NCBI GenBank assembly: GCA_021404685.1
Contig: QWHC01000016.1
Coordinates: 1 to 64,000 of the forward strand
Source: Chloroflexi bacterium CFX4
GTDB lineage: Bacteria; Chloroflexota; Anaerolineae; Aggregatilineales; UBA2796
Direction of reading: 5' to 3'
DNA: 64,000 bases
In this document: positions 43,765-52,212 of the stretch, in pieces
Numbering within the stretch: position 1 is the stretch's first letter
How the letters are laid out: each line of letters opens with the position of its first letter
Notes under the pieces: generated by a model
What the model saw: only the letters and a program-made list of their open reading frames with translations
Told to the model about the DNA's origin: nothing
Database searches by the model: none
Translations under genes and position numbers: made by a program

Positions 43765-43795
43765 GCCTGTGGAGCGCGTAGCGCGCTCCACAGGC
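43765..43795 (+). terminator. Strong hairpin after the NHL-type gene
   Basis: GCCTGTGGAGCGC and GCGCTCCACAGGC make a 13-base perfect stem with a small loop; flanking AACCG and CGGTT extend it. No U-tract follows. Confidence 0.6.
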
Positions 43796-44143
43796 AAAGC
43801 GGTTCCTCTACACAGGTTTTGAAAGGTCTCCTCTAGGCAATTTGCATAGGGTGCTGCCCTTAATACAAATTTTTTGCATACCATAAAATAACAATTAGTG
43901 ACTTTCAAAAAATGCTTCCCAAAGCCTTTACAAGCCCTGAAGCCCACAGTCATAACCTAGCGAACTGTCACAATCTCATAACACGCATTTAGGTCTATGG
44001 ACACACGCTATAATCTGCGTGCCTGCTCACTAATCTATTACACTGCCTAGCTTTCACTCCGCAACCTTCCCACAAGCAGGTCAGTATCTGGTGTGTCAAC
44101 TTTCTAAATCTTGTATACAGTTACATATTCACAATGGGAGGCA
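43796..44143. other. AT-rich region upstream of the WXG100 cassette array
   Basis: It is clearly more AT-rich than its surroundings and has no convincing gene. It contains TATAAT at 44009-44014 in GCTATAATCTG, a good -10 sequence without an equally good -35 element. GCAGGTCAGTATCTGGTGTGT near its end resembles the GCAGTCAGTATCCATTGT found ahead of the second and third cassettes. Confidence 0.5.
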
Positions 44144-45249
44144 ATGCCTGCCAGCAAAATTCAGTGTCACTCTGCCGATCTGAACAACGCCGTGCAGCAA
44201 TTCACGCGGCAAAGTGAGGGGACGCAACAACTGCTCCGCACGGTGCAAAACTGCTTGCAACAGCTTCAGGGCGGTGCCTGGCGCGGCAAGGGCGCCAACA
44301 CCTTTTATGCCGAGCTGGAGCGCGAAGTGCTGCCGGGCGTGCAGCGCTTGATCAGCGCGCTGCGGGCGGCGCAACACAGCGCATTGGGCAACTGCTGGAA
44401 CAGGCAGAACGCGAGGCAGGCGCGCTCTTTATGGGCGGCGATGCTGAAAGCTATGGCGGTGGCGAAGGCGATGGCGAGCCTGAGCAAGCCACAGGCGAAC
44501 AGGGGCTCAATGATGAAGCGCGTAGGAAAGCACTTGAGGATGAGCTGAGCGCGTATGGTATCACACTTAGAGGCACATGGTCGCTCAATGAATTGGAGAT
44601 GCTCTGGACAACCATACACGCTACTGCCAATCGCCTCCAGTCTTTTGCAGCTGATGCGTATGCAGCCAACGGATTACCATTCAACTACACACCTCAACAG
44701 GTCTTTAAGCGCATTTTTGGTGATTTGACCTTTGTGCGTGGAGAAGGTATTGACTCAAACGGTGCTGAAGATGGCGGGCGATGGGGGCAATACGACCGCC
44801 AGCAGATTACATTATGGGGCAAAGCTTTTACAAATAGGTCACGGACTTTCGCCGAACGCAGCGTGGAAGACAGCATGGCTTTTCTGACAATGCATGAGTT
44901 AGGGCATGATCTAAACCGTGAGATGGTGCTTGTGAAGAGAGGCGACGGTGTCTATGAAAGACTGACGACGCGAAATTACTATGCAGAAACCAGTCAAAGG
45001 CTCTTCGATAACGACGCAGGCACGGCTGGTTATACCTACATCGCACGGACACAACACAGCGATATGTGGTTAGAGTATCAGGCAGATGCAGTTGCCAACT
45101 GGCTAGACGGTACATTTGACGACTCAGATGACGGCAGGACTAGGCAGGCACAGATGGACGGTATTATGCGCGCCCTAATTTTTAATAAATTTGGTCATCC
45201 AGAACAACTGGTTGACATGTTTGCCATCGGCAGAGCTATTGTGGAATGA
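44144..45249 (+). pseudogene. WXG100-metallopeptidase gene, copy 1, broken by a frameshift
   Basis: The N-terminal part (from ATG 44144) reads as a WXG100 domain: MPASKIQCHSADLNNAVQQF and GGAWRGKGANTFYAELEREVLPGVQRL. Compared with copies 2 and 3, 7 bases are missing near 44365-44380, which shifts the frame; the first frame then ends at 44548 with unrelated sequence. The C-terminal metallopeptidase-like domain continues in another frame from about 44431 to 45249. It includes MHELGHDLNREMVL (zinc motif at about 44893-44907) and LEYQADAVANWLDGTFDD. The C-terminal part has no good ribosome site of its own. It is either a pseudogene or needs reinitiation or frameshifting. The propeller partner gene begins 12 bases later. 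Confidence 0.8.
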
Positions 45250-45261
45250 TCGCAAGAGATT

Positions 45262-46356
45262 ATGAGAACGCTCGCTAGACACAAGCCAGCTGTGATAATC
45301 ATTCTGTGCATTTTGGGAGTCTCCGCTATGTTCCAATCCATCAGAGCGCAAAATTTACAATTTGGCGAAGTGCTGCGCCAGCCAATTAGCGGTTTGTGCC
45401 AAGTAGCGTTCAGCCCAAACGGTGAGCAGATTGCTATCAAGCGCTTCACGGATGCCGAACGCCAAACAATAGAACTCGCTATTTTCAGTGCGAAAACTGG
45501 TGAACCGCAAAGCGTGCTGCACACAGGAAACGGCAAATGTTCACCTGAGTATGGCGCCCAAAACACACTGGCTTGGGAAGGGCGAACCTTAGCGGCTGTT
45601 TTTGAGGAAGGCATCATGGTGTGGGATGCTCATGAAGGGTTTGAGCAGCGCTACACAGTTGAGGGCAGTCTCTTTGCACTCTCAACCTTAACCGAGCGTT
45701 TGGTGACAGTAAGCCTTGAAAAACGCTTCAGAGAGAATGCGCTAGAACCGTTCCCGTCGCTTGTGCTGCGTGAGCTTGACAACGGGCGCGAATTAACACG
45801 CTATGCTATTCGGCAAGCAGATGACGAAGATTTCTTTTCTGTCAACTGGATGGCGTGGAGTCCGCGTGGTGAAACGCTGCTTGCCTCTGATGGAGTCATG
45901 GTGCGCCTTGTGGATGTCGGCAAACAAACAATCACAGTGCGCGAACCGACTTGGGCAGCAGGCTATGCGCTCAGTTTAGCAGATTGGCTCGATGAGCGCG
46001 TCGTATTCACGGGATATGGAACAGGCACAGTGGGCTTCTGGGACGCGACCAGTGGTAACCAAGAACGTGAACTGTATCTGAAAAGTTGCGGGCTGGCACT
46101 TAGCCCTGATCGCCGTTGGCTGGTCGGTTTTGACGTCAACGACAGCCCCGATTTCTCTGACAACAGCGCACCAGAGCAAGTTATTAAGGTCTTTGCCTTG
46201 CCTGAGGTTTCCCTAATTGCCAAACTACCTTATGAGGCAACGCGTGTAGAGGCAAACCCATGCCTGCAACTCACCTTCAGCGCGGATGGCACGCACCTTG
46301 CCGCCATCATTGATGAGAGCAATCCAACGCTTCACGTTTGGGCGCGGCGCGAGTAA
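45262..46356 (+). CDS. Exported WD40-like beta-propeller protein, cassette copy 1
   Basis: The protein has 364 residues. The N-terminus (RTLARHKPAVIIILCILGVS, then IRAQ) is a signal peptide. The rest alternates strands in propeller fashion: CQVAFSPNGEQIAIKRFTD, MAWSPRGETLLASDGVMVRLV, VGFWDATSGNQERELYLKSC and the strongly conserved final blade LQLTFSADGTHLAAIIDESN with VWARRE. I count about six or seven blades. The protein should be outside the membrane and lies 12 bases after a WXG100-metallopeptidase gene. By analogy with toxin-immunity pairs it could be an immunity protein, but it might also be a substrate or a folding partner. Confidence 0.85.
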   Translation: MRTLARHKPAVIIILCILGVSAMFQSIRAQNLQFGEVLRQPISGLCQVAFSPNGEQIAIKRFTDAERQTIELAIFSAKTGEPQSVLHTGNGKCSPEYGAQNTLAWEGRTLAAVFEEGIMVWDAHEGFEQRYTVEGSLFALSTLTERLVTVSLEKRFRENALEPFPSLVLRELDNGRELTRYAIRQADDEDFFSVNWMAWSPRGETLLASDGVMVRLVDVGKQTITVREPTWAAGYALSLADWLDERVVFTGYGTGTVGFWDATSGNQERELYLKSCGLALSPDRRWLVGFDVNDSPDFSDNSAPEQVIKVFALPEVSLIAKLPYEATRVEANPCLQLTFSADGTHLAAIIDESNPTLHVWARRE

Positions 46357-46420
46357 ACCATAGCGCTTGCCCGTTGTTATCTGCACAGGCAGTCAGTATC
46401 CATTGTATCTTGGAGGCAAG
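46357..46420 (+). repeat. Inter-cassette repeat ahead of copy 2
   Basis: This stretch, with TTGTTATCTGCACAGGCAGT followed by CAGTATCCATTGT, nearly matches the one at 48620-48683, showing that duplication units include upstream sequence. It ends with a GGAGG ribosome site for copy 2. Confidence 0.8.
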
Positions 46421-47500
46421 ATGAGCGCTAGCAAAATTCAGTGTCACTATGCCGATCTGAACAACACCGCGCAGCAATTCACGCGGCACAGTGAGGGGAC
46501 GCAGCAGCTTTTACGGACGGTGCAAAACTGCTTGCAACAGCTTCAGGGCGGTGCTTGGCGCGGCAAGGGTGCCAACACCTTTTATGCCGAGTTGGAGCGC
46601 GAAGTGCTGCCGAGTGTGCAGCGCTTGATCGGTGCCTTGCGCGAGGCAAGCAGCGCAACGCAGCGGATTGGGCAAACGCTGGAACAAGCAGAACGCGAGG
46701 CAGGCGCGCTCTTTACAGGCGGCACGGGCGATGCCGATGGGCGTGGCGGCGGCGAAGGCACAGTTGAACAAACACCTAATCAGGCAGAAAACGTATCTGA
46801 GCCAACTGAACAAGAACGCAAAGATGCTATCATTGCTGATTTAGCGAAATATGGCATCACCATTGAAGGGCAGTGGTCGCTTGCAGAGCTGGAAATATTG
46901 CAGGGTACTATCCATGATGTGGCTAATCGCCTAAAAGATTTTGCCGCACAGCAATACCCGCCACCCGGACTGGGCGAATCGTACACGGCACAAGTGCTTT
47001 TCAGAGGGATTTTTGGTGACTTAACGCTTGAGCGCGGCAGTGGCAACACTTCCCCTCAAGGGTGGTGGGGACGCTACAGCGCCTCAAGTGACAAGATCAC
47101 TTTATGGAATAACGCCTTCAAGAATGTGCTTAATTCCTTTGGCGGTTTACCTCAGGATGAAAAACAGGCAGCCAGCACACGGTTTTTGATCCTTCATGAG
47201 CTAGGGCATGTCCTTGAACAGCGGCAACTGCGCCTTCCAAATGGCAGTTTCCGCAGCTTGCTAGAGCAGTTTAACCGAACCAACACAGGTGTTCTTTCGG
47301 GTGGTACAGCCGGATACACTTATAGGGCACGTAGCAGCGATGTTGATTATGAATATCAGGCTGATGCGGTTGCCAACTGGTTGAATGGCTCGTTTAATGA
47401 CAGCGATGCGGGTAGGGCGCGTCAAGGGCAGATGGACTCCATCATGCGGATGCTTATCTATGCCCGCTATGGCAGACCCGGACAACCAATCCCTCAATAA
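46421..47500 (+). CDS. WXG100 domain fused to HELGH metallopeptidase-like domain, copy 2
   Basis: The protein has 359 residues and an intact frame; GGAGG lies 4 bases before the ATG. Residues 1-98 match WXG100: two helices with the WxG turn at Trp46-Arg47-Gly48 (GGAWRGKGANTFY) and a SATQRIGQTLEQAEREAGAL second helix. A Gly-rich linker (ADGRGGGEG) follows. The C-terminal domain has LRxAxD-type helices (ERKDAIIADLAKYGITIEG) and the zinc site HELGH (His259, Glu260, His263) with Glu311 in DYEYQADAVANWLNG as third ligand, a gluzincin-like arrangement. WXG100 proteins are exported by type VII systems, so this could be a secreted protease toxin. No secretion ATPase gene is in the window. Confidence 0.85.
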   Translation: MSASKIQCHYADLNNTAQQFTRHSEGTQQLLRTVQNCLQQLQGGAWRGKGANTFYAELEREVLPSVQRLIGALREASSATQRIGQTLEQAEREAGALFTGGTGDADGRGGGEGTVEQTPNQAENVSEPTEQERKDAIIADLAKYGITIEGQWSLAELEILQGTIHDVANRLKDFAAQQYPPPGLGESYTAQVLFRGIFGDLTLERGSGNTSPQGWWGRYSASSDKITLWNNAFKNVLNSFGGLPQDEKQAASTRFLILHELGHVLEQRQLRLPNGSFRSLLEQFNRTNTGVLSGGTAGYTYRARSSDVDYEYQADAVANWLNGSFNDSDAGRARQGQMDSIMRMLIYARYGRPGQPIPQ

Positions 47501-47518
47501 GTTATAGGTGAGACACAT

Positions 47519-48619
47519 ATGCGGACTTTTCTCCATTGGCTTACAGCAGGAGCTTTAATGATGGTACTCACCACACATACCAGCGCACAAAGCACACAGT
47601 TTCAAGAGGTGCTTCGGTTGCCCATTCCCAACGCCTATGATATCGCCCTCAGCCCTGACGGTTCGCACATAGCTGTCCTGCGCTATGCAGACCCTGCACA
47701 AGCGACGGTTGAACTTGCTATTTACACTGTTCAAACAGGGCAACAACAAGCCGTATTGCATACTTTCCCCGCGCAGCAGCTTTGTTTCTATTTCGATAGA
47801 CCCAGTAATTGTCTTTCTTGGCAAGCCGATTTCTTGATTGCCAATGTGGGCAAGGGTGAGGTGTGGGTTTGGCAAGCCAGTCAGGCGTTTGAGAAACGCT
47901 ATGCGCTTCGTGGCACAGCGTTTGCTTACCACGCGCCAACCGACAAGTTAGCGCTTGTTGAAGCACGCACACCTACCGACCCGGCCGAACGCTATGTAGA
48001 TAGCAGCAGCCAGATCACACTCTACGATCTTGCCAGTGGGCAAGCCGTAGCCCGTTATGATGCTGGAAAGCAAATTGGCGACCGTTTTTTCGACCAGATT
48101 AACCTTTTGGCATGGAGTCCGAATGGTGAGCGCTTGCTCATTTCAGATTACTACTACAACCGTGTCATGAAGATAACGGGCAGCGCTATCGAAGATAGTG
48201 GCGTTGCCTTTCGTGCTGATAGTACGATGCAAGCAATCGGTTGGCTGGCGGATGAAACGCTGCTGACCGTAGAGAACATCAGTTTTCTGCACTTTTGGGA
48301 TGCCAGTAATGGGCAGCAGCAGCGCGAAGTCTATCTGAAAGGCATTACGGCAGCCTTCAGCCCTGATGGACGTTGGGTGGCAGCCATTGATAAGCGTGAA
48401 AGCCCTCTTGATGCGCCCACGCCCGAAGTGGTTGAGAACGTGGTGAAAGTGTTCACTCTGCCCGAAGCGGAGTTAATCGAAAAACTGCCCTACGAACTGA
48501 GCAGTGCTGAAGAGGTGCGGCGCGCTTTGCAACTCACCTTCAGCGCGGATGGCACGCACCTTGCCGTCATTATTGATGAGAGCAATCCGACGCTCTACGT
48601 CTGGGCGTGGCGGGAGTAA
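47519..48619 (+). CDS. Exported WD40-like beta-propeller protein, cassette copy 2
   Basis: The protein has 366 residues. The signal peptide MRTFLHWLTAGALMMVLTTH ends in TSAQ. Blades include YDIALSPDGSHIAVLRYAD, NLLAWSPNGERLLISDYYYN, FLHFWDASNGQQQREVYLKG and TAAFSPDGRWVAAIDKRES, and the final blade repeats the conserved LTFSADGTHLAVIIDESN. It begins 18 bases after the copy-2 WXG100 gene. Middle blades differ from copies 1 and 3, which fits a specific partner for its own cassette. The final blade is nearly identical between copies. Confidence 0.85.
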   Translation: MRTFLHWLTAGALMMVLTTHTSAQSTQFQEVLRLPIPNAYDIALSPDGSHIAVLRYADPAQATVELAIYTVQTGQQQAVLHTFPAQQLCFYFDRPSNCLSWQADFLIANVGKGEVWVWQASQAFEKRYALRGTAFAYHAPTDKLALVEARTPTDPAERYVDSSSQITLYDLASGQAVARYDAGKQIGDRFFDQINLLAWSPNGERLLISDYYYNRVMKITGSAIEDSGVAFRADSTMQAIGWLADETLLTVENISFLHFWDASNGQQQREVYLKGITAAFSPDGRWVAAIDKRESPLDAPTPEVVENVVKVFTLPEAELIEKLPYELSSAEEVRRALQLTFSADGTHLAVIIDESNPTLYVWAWRE

Positions 48620-48683
48620 ACCATAACACCTATTTGTTGTTATCTGCACAGGCAGTCAGTATCCATTGTGTCTTGGAGGAAAA
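48620..48683 (+). repeat. Inter-cassette repeat ahead of copy 3
   Basis: Near-identical to 46357-46420 over the TTGTTATCTGCACAGGCAGT and CAGTATCCATTGT parts. It ends with TTGGAGGAAAA before the copy-3 ATG. Confidence 0.8.
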
Positions 48684-49841
48684 ATGAGCGCTAGCAAAAT
48701 TCAGTGTCACTATGCCGATCTGAACAACGCCGCGCAGCAATTCACGCGGCAAAGTGAGGGGACGCAACAGCTTTTACGGACGGTGCAAAACTGCTTGCAA
48801 CAGCTTCAGGGCGGTGCTTGGCGCGGCAAGGGTGCTAACACCTTTTATGCCGAGCTGGAGCGCGAAGTGCTGCCGGGTGTGCAGCGCTTGATCAGCGCCT
48901 TGCGCGAGGCAAGCAGCGCAACGCAGCGGATTGGGCAAACGCTGGAGCAAGCGGAACGCGAGGCAGGCGCGCTCTTTGTGGGTGGTGATGCCGATGCTGA
49001 CGGGCGCGGCGGCGGCGAAGGGGAGGTCTCTCAACAGGGTGAAAATAATGCGGGACCAACTGACCAAGAGCGCAAGGATGCCATCATTGCCGACCTAGCT
49101 ACCTACGGAATTACCTTGACAGGCACATGGTCGCTGGCTGATCTGCAAAAGCTCCAAAGTGCAGTACATGCGACGGCAAACCGCCTAACGAGCTTTGCCG
49201 CAAACCACTACGAAGATTTTGAGTTCAAATATACACCACAGACCGTTTTTAAGCGGCTGTTTGGCAACCTCACTTTTGAACGCGGCGTAGGTGCAGATCG
49301 CAACGGTGAGGAAGAAGGCGGTGCTTGGGCATGGTACAGCAGCAACACGATCACACTGTGGAACAGCGCGCTAAACGGTGTCCTTAAAACCTTTGCAGGG
49401 CAATCGTCCACAAACAGCAGCCGCTTCTTGATCATGCATGAGCTAGGGCATGACCTTGAAAACATGCCGATTTTGGTCAGAAATCCTGAAACGGGACTCT
49501 ACGAGCGCACAACAGTTTTGGAGTACTTCACCAGCAGCAGCGAAGACAATGCTAATCTAGGGAATGGCACGGCTGGCTATACCTACCGTGCGCGCAGCCA
49601 GCTAAACTGGGAAGAATATATGGCAGATGGTGTTGCCAATTGGCTTTATGGCACATTCGATGACAGTGATGCCGGCAGAGCGCGCCGAGAACAAATGGAT
49701 ACTCTTATGCGTGGGCTAATTTATGCTGAGTTTGGGATACCGATCTCCGAACAGCCCCGCCCTGAACCCGTTCCACCGACTACTGGTAATGGCACTGGCG
49801 GCAATCATGGTACTGGACGTTTCACGCCTGAAATGGAATAG
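48684..49841 (+). CDS. WXG100 domain fused to HELGH metallopeptidase-like domain, copy 3
   Basis: The protein has 385 residues and an intact frame. The WXG100 part is nearly the same as copy 2 (WxG at about residues 46-48). The C-terminal domain has FLIMHELGHDLENMPIL (His252, Glu253, His256) and Glu311 in LNWEEYMADGVANWLYGTFD, keeping all metal ligands. ERKDAIIADLATYGITLTG and VFKRLFGNLTFERGVGADRN align with the other copies, but the stretch just after the zinc motif differs. A Pro/Gly-rich tail (about 355-385) is unique to this copy. The partner propeller gene begins 15 bases later. Confidence 0.85.
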   Translation: MSASKIQCHYADLNNAAQQFTRQSEGTQQLLRTVQNCLQQLQGGAWRGKGANTFYAELEREVLPGVQRLISALREASSATQRIGQTLEQAEREAGALFVGGDADADGRGGGEGEVSQQGENNAGPTDQERKDAIIADLATYGITLTGTWSLADLQKLQSAVHATANRLTSFAANHYEDFEFKYTPQTVFKRLFGNLTFERGVGADRNGEEEGGAWAWYSSNTITLWNSALNGVLKTFAGQSSTNSSRFLIMHELGHDLENMPILVRNPETGLYERTTVLEYFTSSSEDNANLGNGTAGYTYRARSQLNWEEYMADGVANWLYGTFDDSDAGRARREQMDTLMRGLIYAEFGIPISEQPRPEPVPPTTGNGTGGNHGTGRFTPEME

Positions 49842-49856
49842 CAAAAGGTAGTAACA

Positions 49857-50927
49857 GTGAAAATCCTAACACCGTTTCTTCTGATCGGAGCTTTGTTCAT
49901 GACACAGACAACAGGGCAAGTGAGCGCACAAAGCACGCGCTTTCAGGAAATACTCCGCTTACCTATTGAGGGCTTGTGCGCCATTGCTTTTAGCCCCGAT
50001 GGTACGCAAGTTGCTGTGAAGCATTACACCGACGCTGCACGGCGCGCCCTTGAGCTTGCCATTTATGATGTACAAAGCGGTGCGGTGCAAGCTGTACTGC
50101 TCACGGCAGCGGGTAAATGTTCTCCACTGGACTATGCCGAGAATAATTTGGCATGGCAGGGACAGGTTTTGGCGGCTACCTTTGAGGATGGCTTGTACCT
50201 TTGGCAGGCAACCAATGGAACATTTGAAGAAGCCTATCGCCTAGAGACAGGTGTATTTGCCCTTGATCCAGCGGCAAACCGCCTTGCCACAGTGGTGCTT
50301 GAAAAGCGCGTGGAAGGCGGCATCCTGGAGCCATATCCGTACCTTGTGCTGCACGATCTGACAACTGGAGAAGAAATTACACGCTATAGCGCTAGAAAAT
50401 CAATTGATGGTGACCTTTTCTTGGGCATCTCTATGCTGGCATGGAGTCCAAACGGAGAACAACTGCTCATCTCGGATCACTATGTAGTGCGTATCCTAGC
50501 CGTCAATGGTGATGAGATAACAGAAGGTGAACATGCTCTGAAGATTGGGAATCGTTTGCAGGCTTTTAGCTGGCTGGATGATGCAACGATCCTCACTGTT
50601 GACCGCCTCAGCCTGCTGCACACATGGAAGGCTGCCGATGGTGAACAACAGCGCGAAGTGTTCTTGAAAGGCAGTGCCGCTGCATTCAGCCCTGATCGCC
50701 GCTGGGTGGTGGTTGGTGATGAGGCTGCCAACCCTAATGATGACCCTGAAAATGTCGTGAAGGTTTTTGCACTGCCCGAGGCGGCATTGGCAGACACATT
50801 GCCTTTTAGCCTGAGTGCAGAAGGTGTGCAGCGTGTGCTGCAACTCACCTTCAGCGCGGATGGCACACACCTTGCCGCCATTATTGATGAGAGCAATCCC
50901 ACCCTTTACGTTTGGGCGGCACGCTAA
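49857..50927 (+). CDS. Exported WD40-like beta-propeller protein, cassette copy 3
   Basis: The protein has 356 residues from GTG 49857 (AAAGG about 9 bases upstream). The signal peptide KILTPFLLIGALFMTQTTG ends in VSAQ. Blades include CAIAFSPDGTQVAVKHYTDA, SMLAWSPNGEQLLISDHYVV, LLHTWKAADGEQQREVFLKG and AAAFSPDRRWVVVGDEAAN, and the last blade repeats LTFSADGTHLAAIIDESN. It closes the three-cassette array. Like its sisters it is probably outside the membrane. Confidence 0.85.
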   Translation: MKILTPFLLIGALFMTQTTGQVSAQSTRFQEILRLPIEGLCAIAFSPDGTQVAVKHYTDAARRALELAIYDVQSGAVQAVLLTAAGKCSPLDYAENNLAWQGQVLAATFEDGLYLWQATNGTFEEAYRLETGVFALDPAANRLATVVLEKRVEGGILEPYPYLVLHDLTTGEEITRYSARKSIDGDLFLGISMLAWSPNGEQLLISDHYVVRILAVNGDEITEGEHALKIGNRLQAFSWLDDATILTVDRLSLLHTWKAADGEQQREVFLKGSAAAFSPDRRWVVVGDEAANPNDDPENVVKVFALPEAALADTLPFSLSAEGVQRVLQLTFSADGTHLAAIIDESNPTLYVWAAR

Positions 50928-51012
50928 GCATCCCTAAACAGGTGTGCCAAAATGCGGTAAACTTATGGGCAATCTTATCAACCGAGCGATTCCCGAAGGG
51001 CAACACACCGCC

Positions 51013-52161
51013 ATGAGCGAAACGGCACACCTGAGCATTGAGCAACGCACCGCGCTGATCACCCGCAACCTTGAAGAAGTGATCGGCGCGGACGAAATTC
51101 CCGCCTTGCTGGCGCAAAACTTGCCGCTGCGCCACTATATCGGCTTGGAGATTTCAGGCAGGCTGCACCTTGGCACCGGCTTGATGTGTATGCAAAAAGT
51201 GCGCGACTTGCAGCAAGCAGGCGTCCGCTGCACGATCTTCCTTGCCGACTGGCACACTTGGATCAACGACAAACTCGGCGGCGACCGTCAGAAGATTAAG
51301 AAAGTGGCGGTTGGCTATTTCAAAGAAGGCTTGAAGGCATCGCTTGCCGCGCTCGGCGGCGATCCTGAGGCACTCGATTTTGTGCTTGGCTCAGAACTCT
51401 ACCACCACAACGACACCTACTGGGAAACGCTGATCGAGGTCGGCAAGAACACCACCTTAAACCGCATCCTACGCAGCGTGAGCATCATGGGGCGCGGCGA
51501 GGGCGAGAGCATTGATTTTGCCAAGCTGATCTACCCACCCATGCAGGTTGCCGATGTGTTCATCCTGCGCGCCAACATTGCTCAAGGCGGCATGGATCAG
51601 CGCAAGGCGCACGTCATCGCCCGTGATGTGGCGAATATGCTCACCATTTCGCCGCTGCGCGATGCCGAAGGCAAAGTTATCAAGCCGATTGCCGTCCATC
51701 ATCACCTGCTGCTTGGCTTGGATAAGCCGCCGCAGTGGCCCGTAGATGCTGATAAGCTGCGTGAACTTCGCACCGCCATGAAGATGAGCAAATCCAAGCC
51801 CAAATCAGCGGTCTTCATCCATGATACACCGGATGAAATTCGCGCCAAAATGCGGAAGGCGTTCTGCCCACCGCCTGCCGATGGCATTGAGTTCAACCCG
51901 GTGCTGGACTGGGCAGAACACCTCATCTACCGCAACGGGCAAACGCTCTTTGTGGCGCGCACGCCCGAAAACGGCGGCAACCTGACCTTTACCCGCTATG
52001 AGGATTTGGCAGCCGCCTACAGCGAAGGCAGCCTGCACCCAATGGACTTGAAAAACGCCATGAGCGAGGCGCTCATCGCCCTGCTAGAGCCTATCCGCCA
52101 GCACTTTGACGATCATGCCGAGATCAAGGCGATGTGGACGGAGCTTGAGGCGATGCTGTAG
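51013..52161 (+). CDS. tyrS: Tyrosyl-tRNA synthetase, archaeal/eukaryotic type
   Basis: ATG 51013 gives 382 residues; in-frame upstream ATGs lack ribosome sites. The class I motifs are EISGRLHLGTG (HIGH-type, His52) and KMSKSKPKSAVFIHD. YIGLEISGRLHLGTGLMC, IFLADWHTWINDKLGG and VADVFILRANIAQGGMDQRKAHVIARD are typical of the archaeal/eukaryotic TyrRS lineage, not the usual bacterial form with its C-terminal S4 domain. It charges tRNA-Tyr. It immediately follows the cassette array and shares no link with it. Confidence 0.9.
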   Translation: MSETAHLSIEQRTALITRNLEEVIGADEIPALLAQNLPLRHYIGLEISGRLHLGTGLMCMQKVRDLQQAGVRCTIFLADWHTWINDKLGGDRQKIKKVAVGYFKEGLKASLAALGGDPEALDFVLGSELYHHNDTYWETLIEVGKNTTLNRILRSVSIMGRGEGESIDFAKLIYPPMQVADVFILRANIAQGGMDQRKAHVIARDVANMLTISPLRDAEGKVIKPIAVHHHLLLGLDKPPQWPVDADKLRELRTAMKMSKSKPKSAVFIHDTPDEIRAKMRKAFCPPPADGIEFNPVLDWAEHLIYRNGQTLFVARTPENGGNLTFTRYEDLAAAYSEGSLHPMDLKNAMSEALIALLEPIRQHFDDHAEIKAMWTELEAML

Positions 52162-52172
52162 CCAAAGTGCGC

Positions 52173-52178
52173 TATAAT
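52173..52178 (+). promoter_or_regulatory. -10-like TATAAT ahead of the alpha-glucosidase gene
   Basis: TATAAT in GCGCTATAATCAG lies 34 bases ahead of the ATG. A matching -35 element was not found. Confidence 0.4.
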
Positions 52179-52212
52179 CAGTGGCGTTAGGTGCAAAAAA
52201 GGATTTTTCCCC

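Noticed and set aside
44431-45249. Separate metallopeptidase gene in cassette 1
   Set aside because: Alignment with copies 2 and 3 shows it is the out-of-frame continuation of the WXG100 gene, with no ribosome site ahead of 44431.
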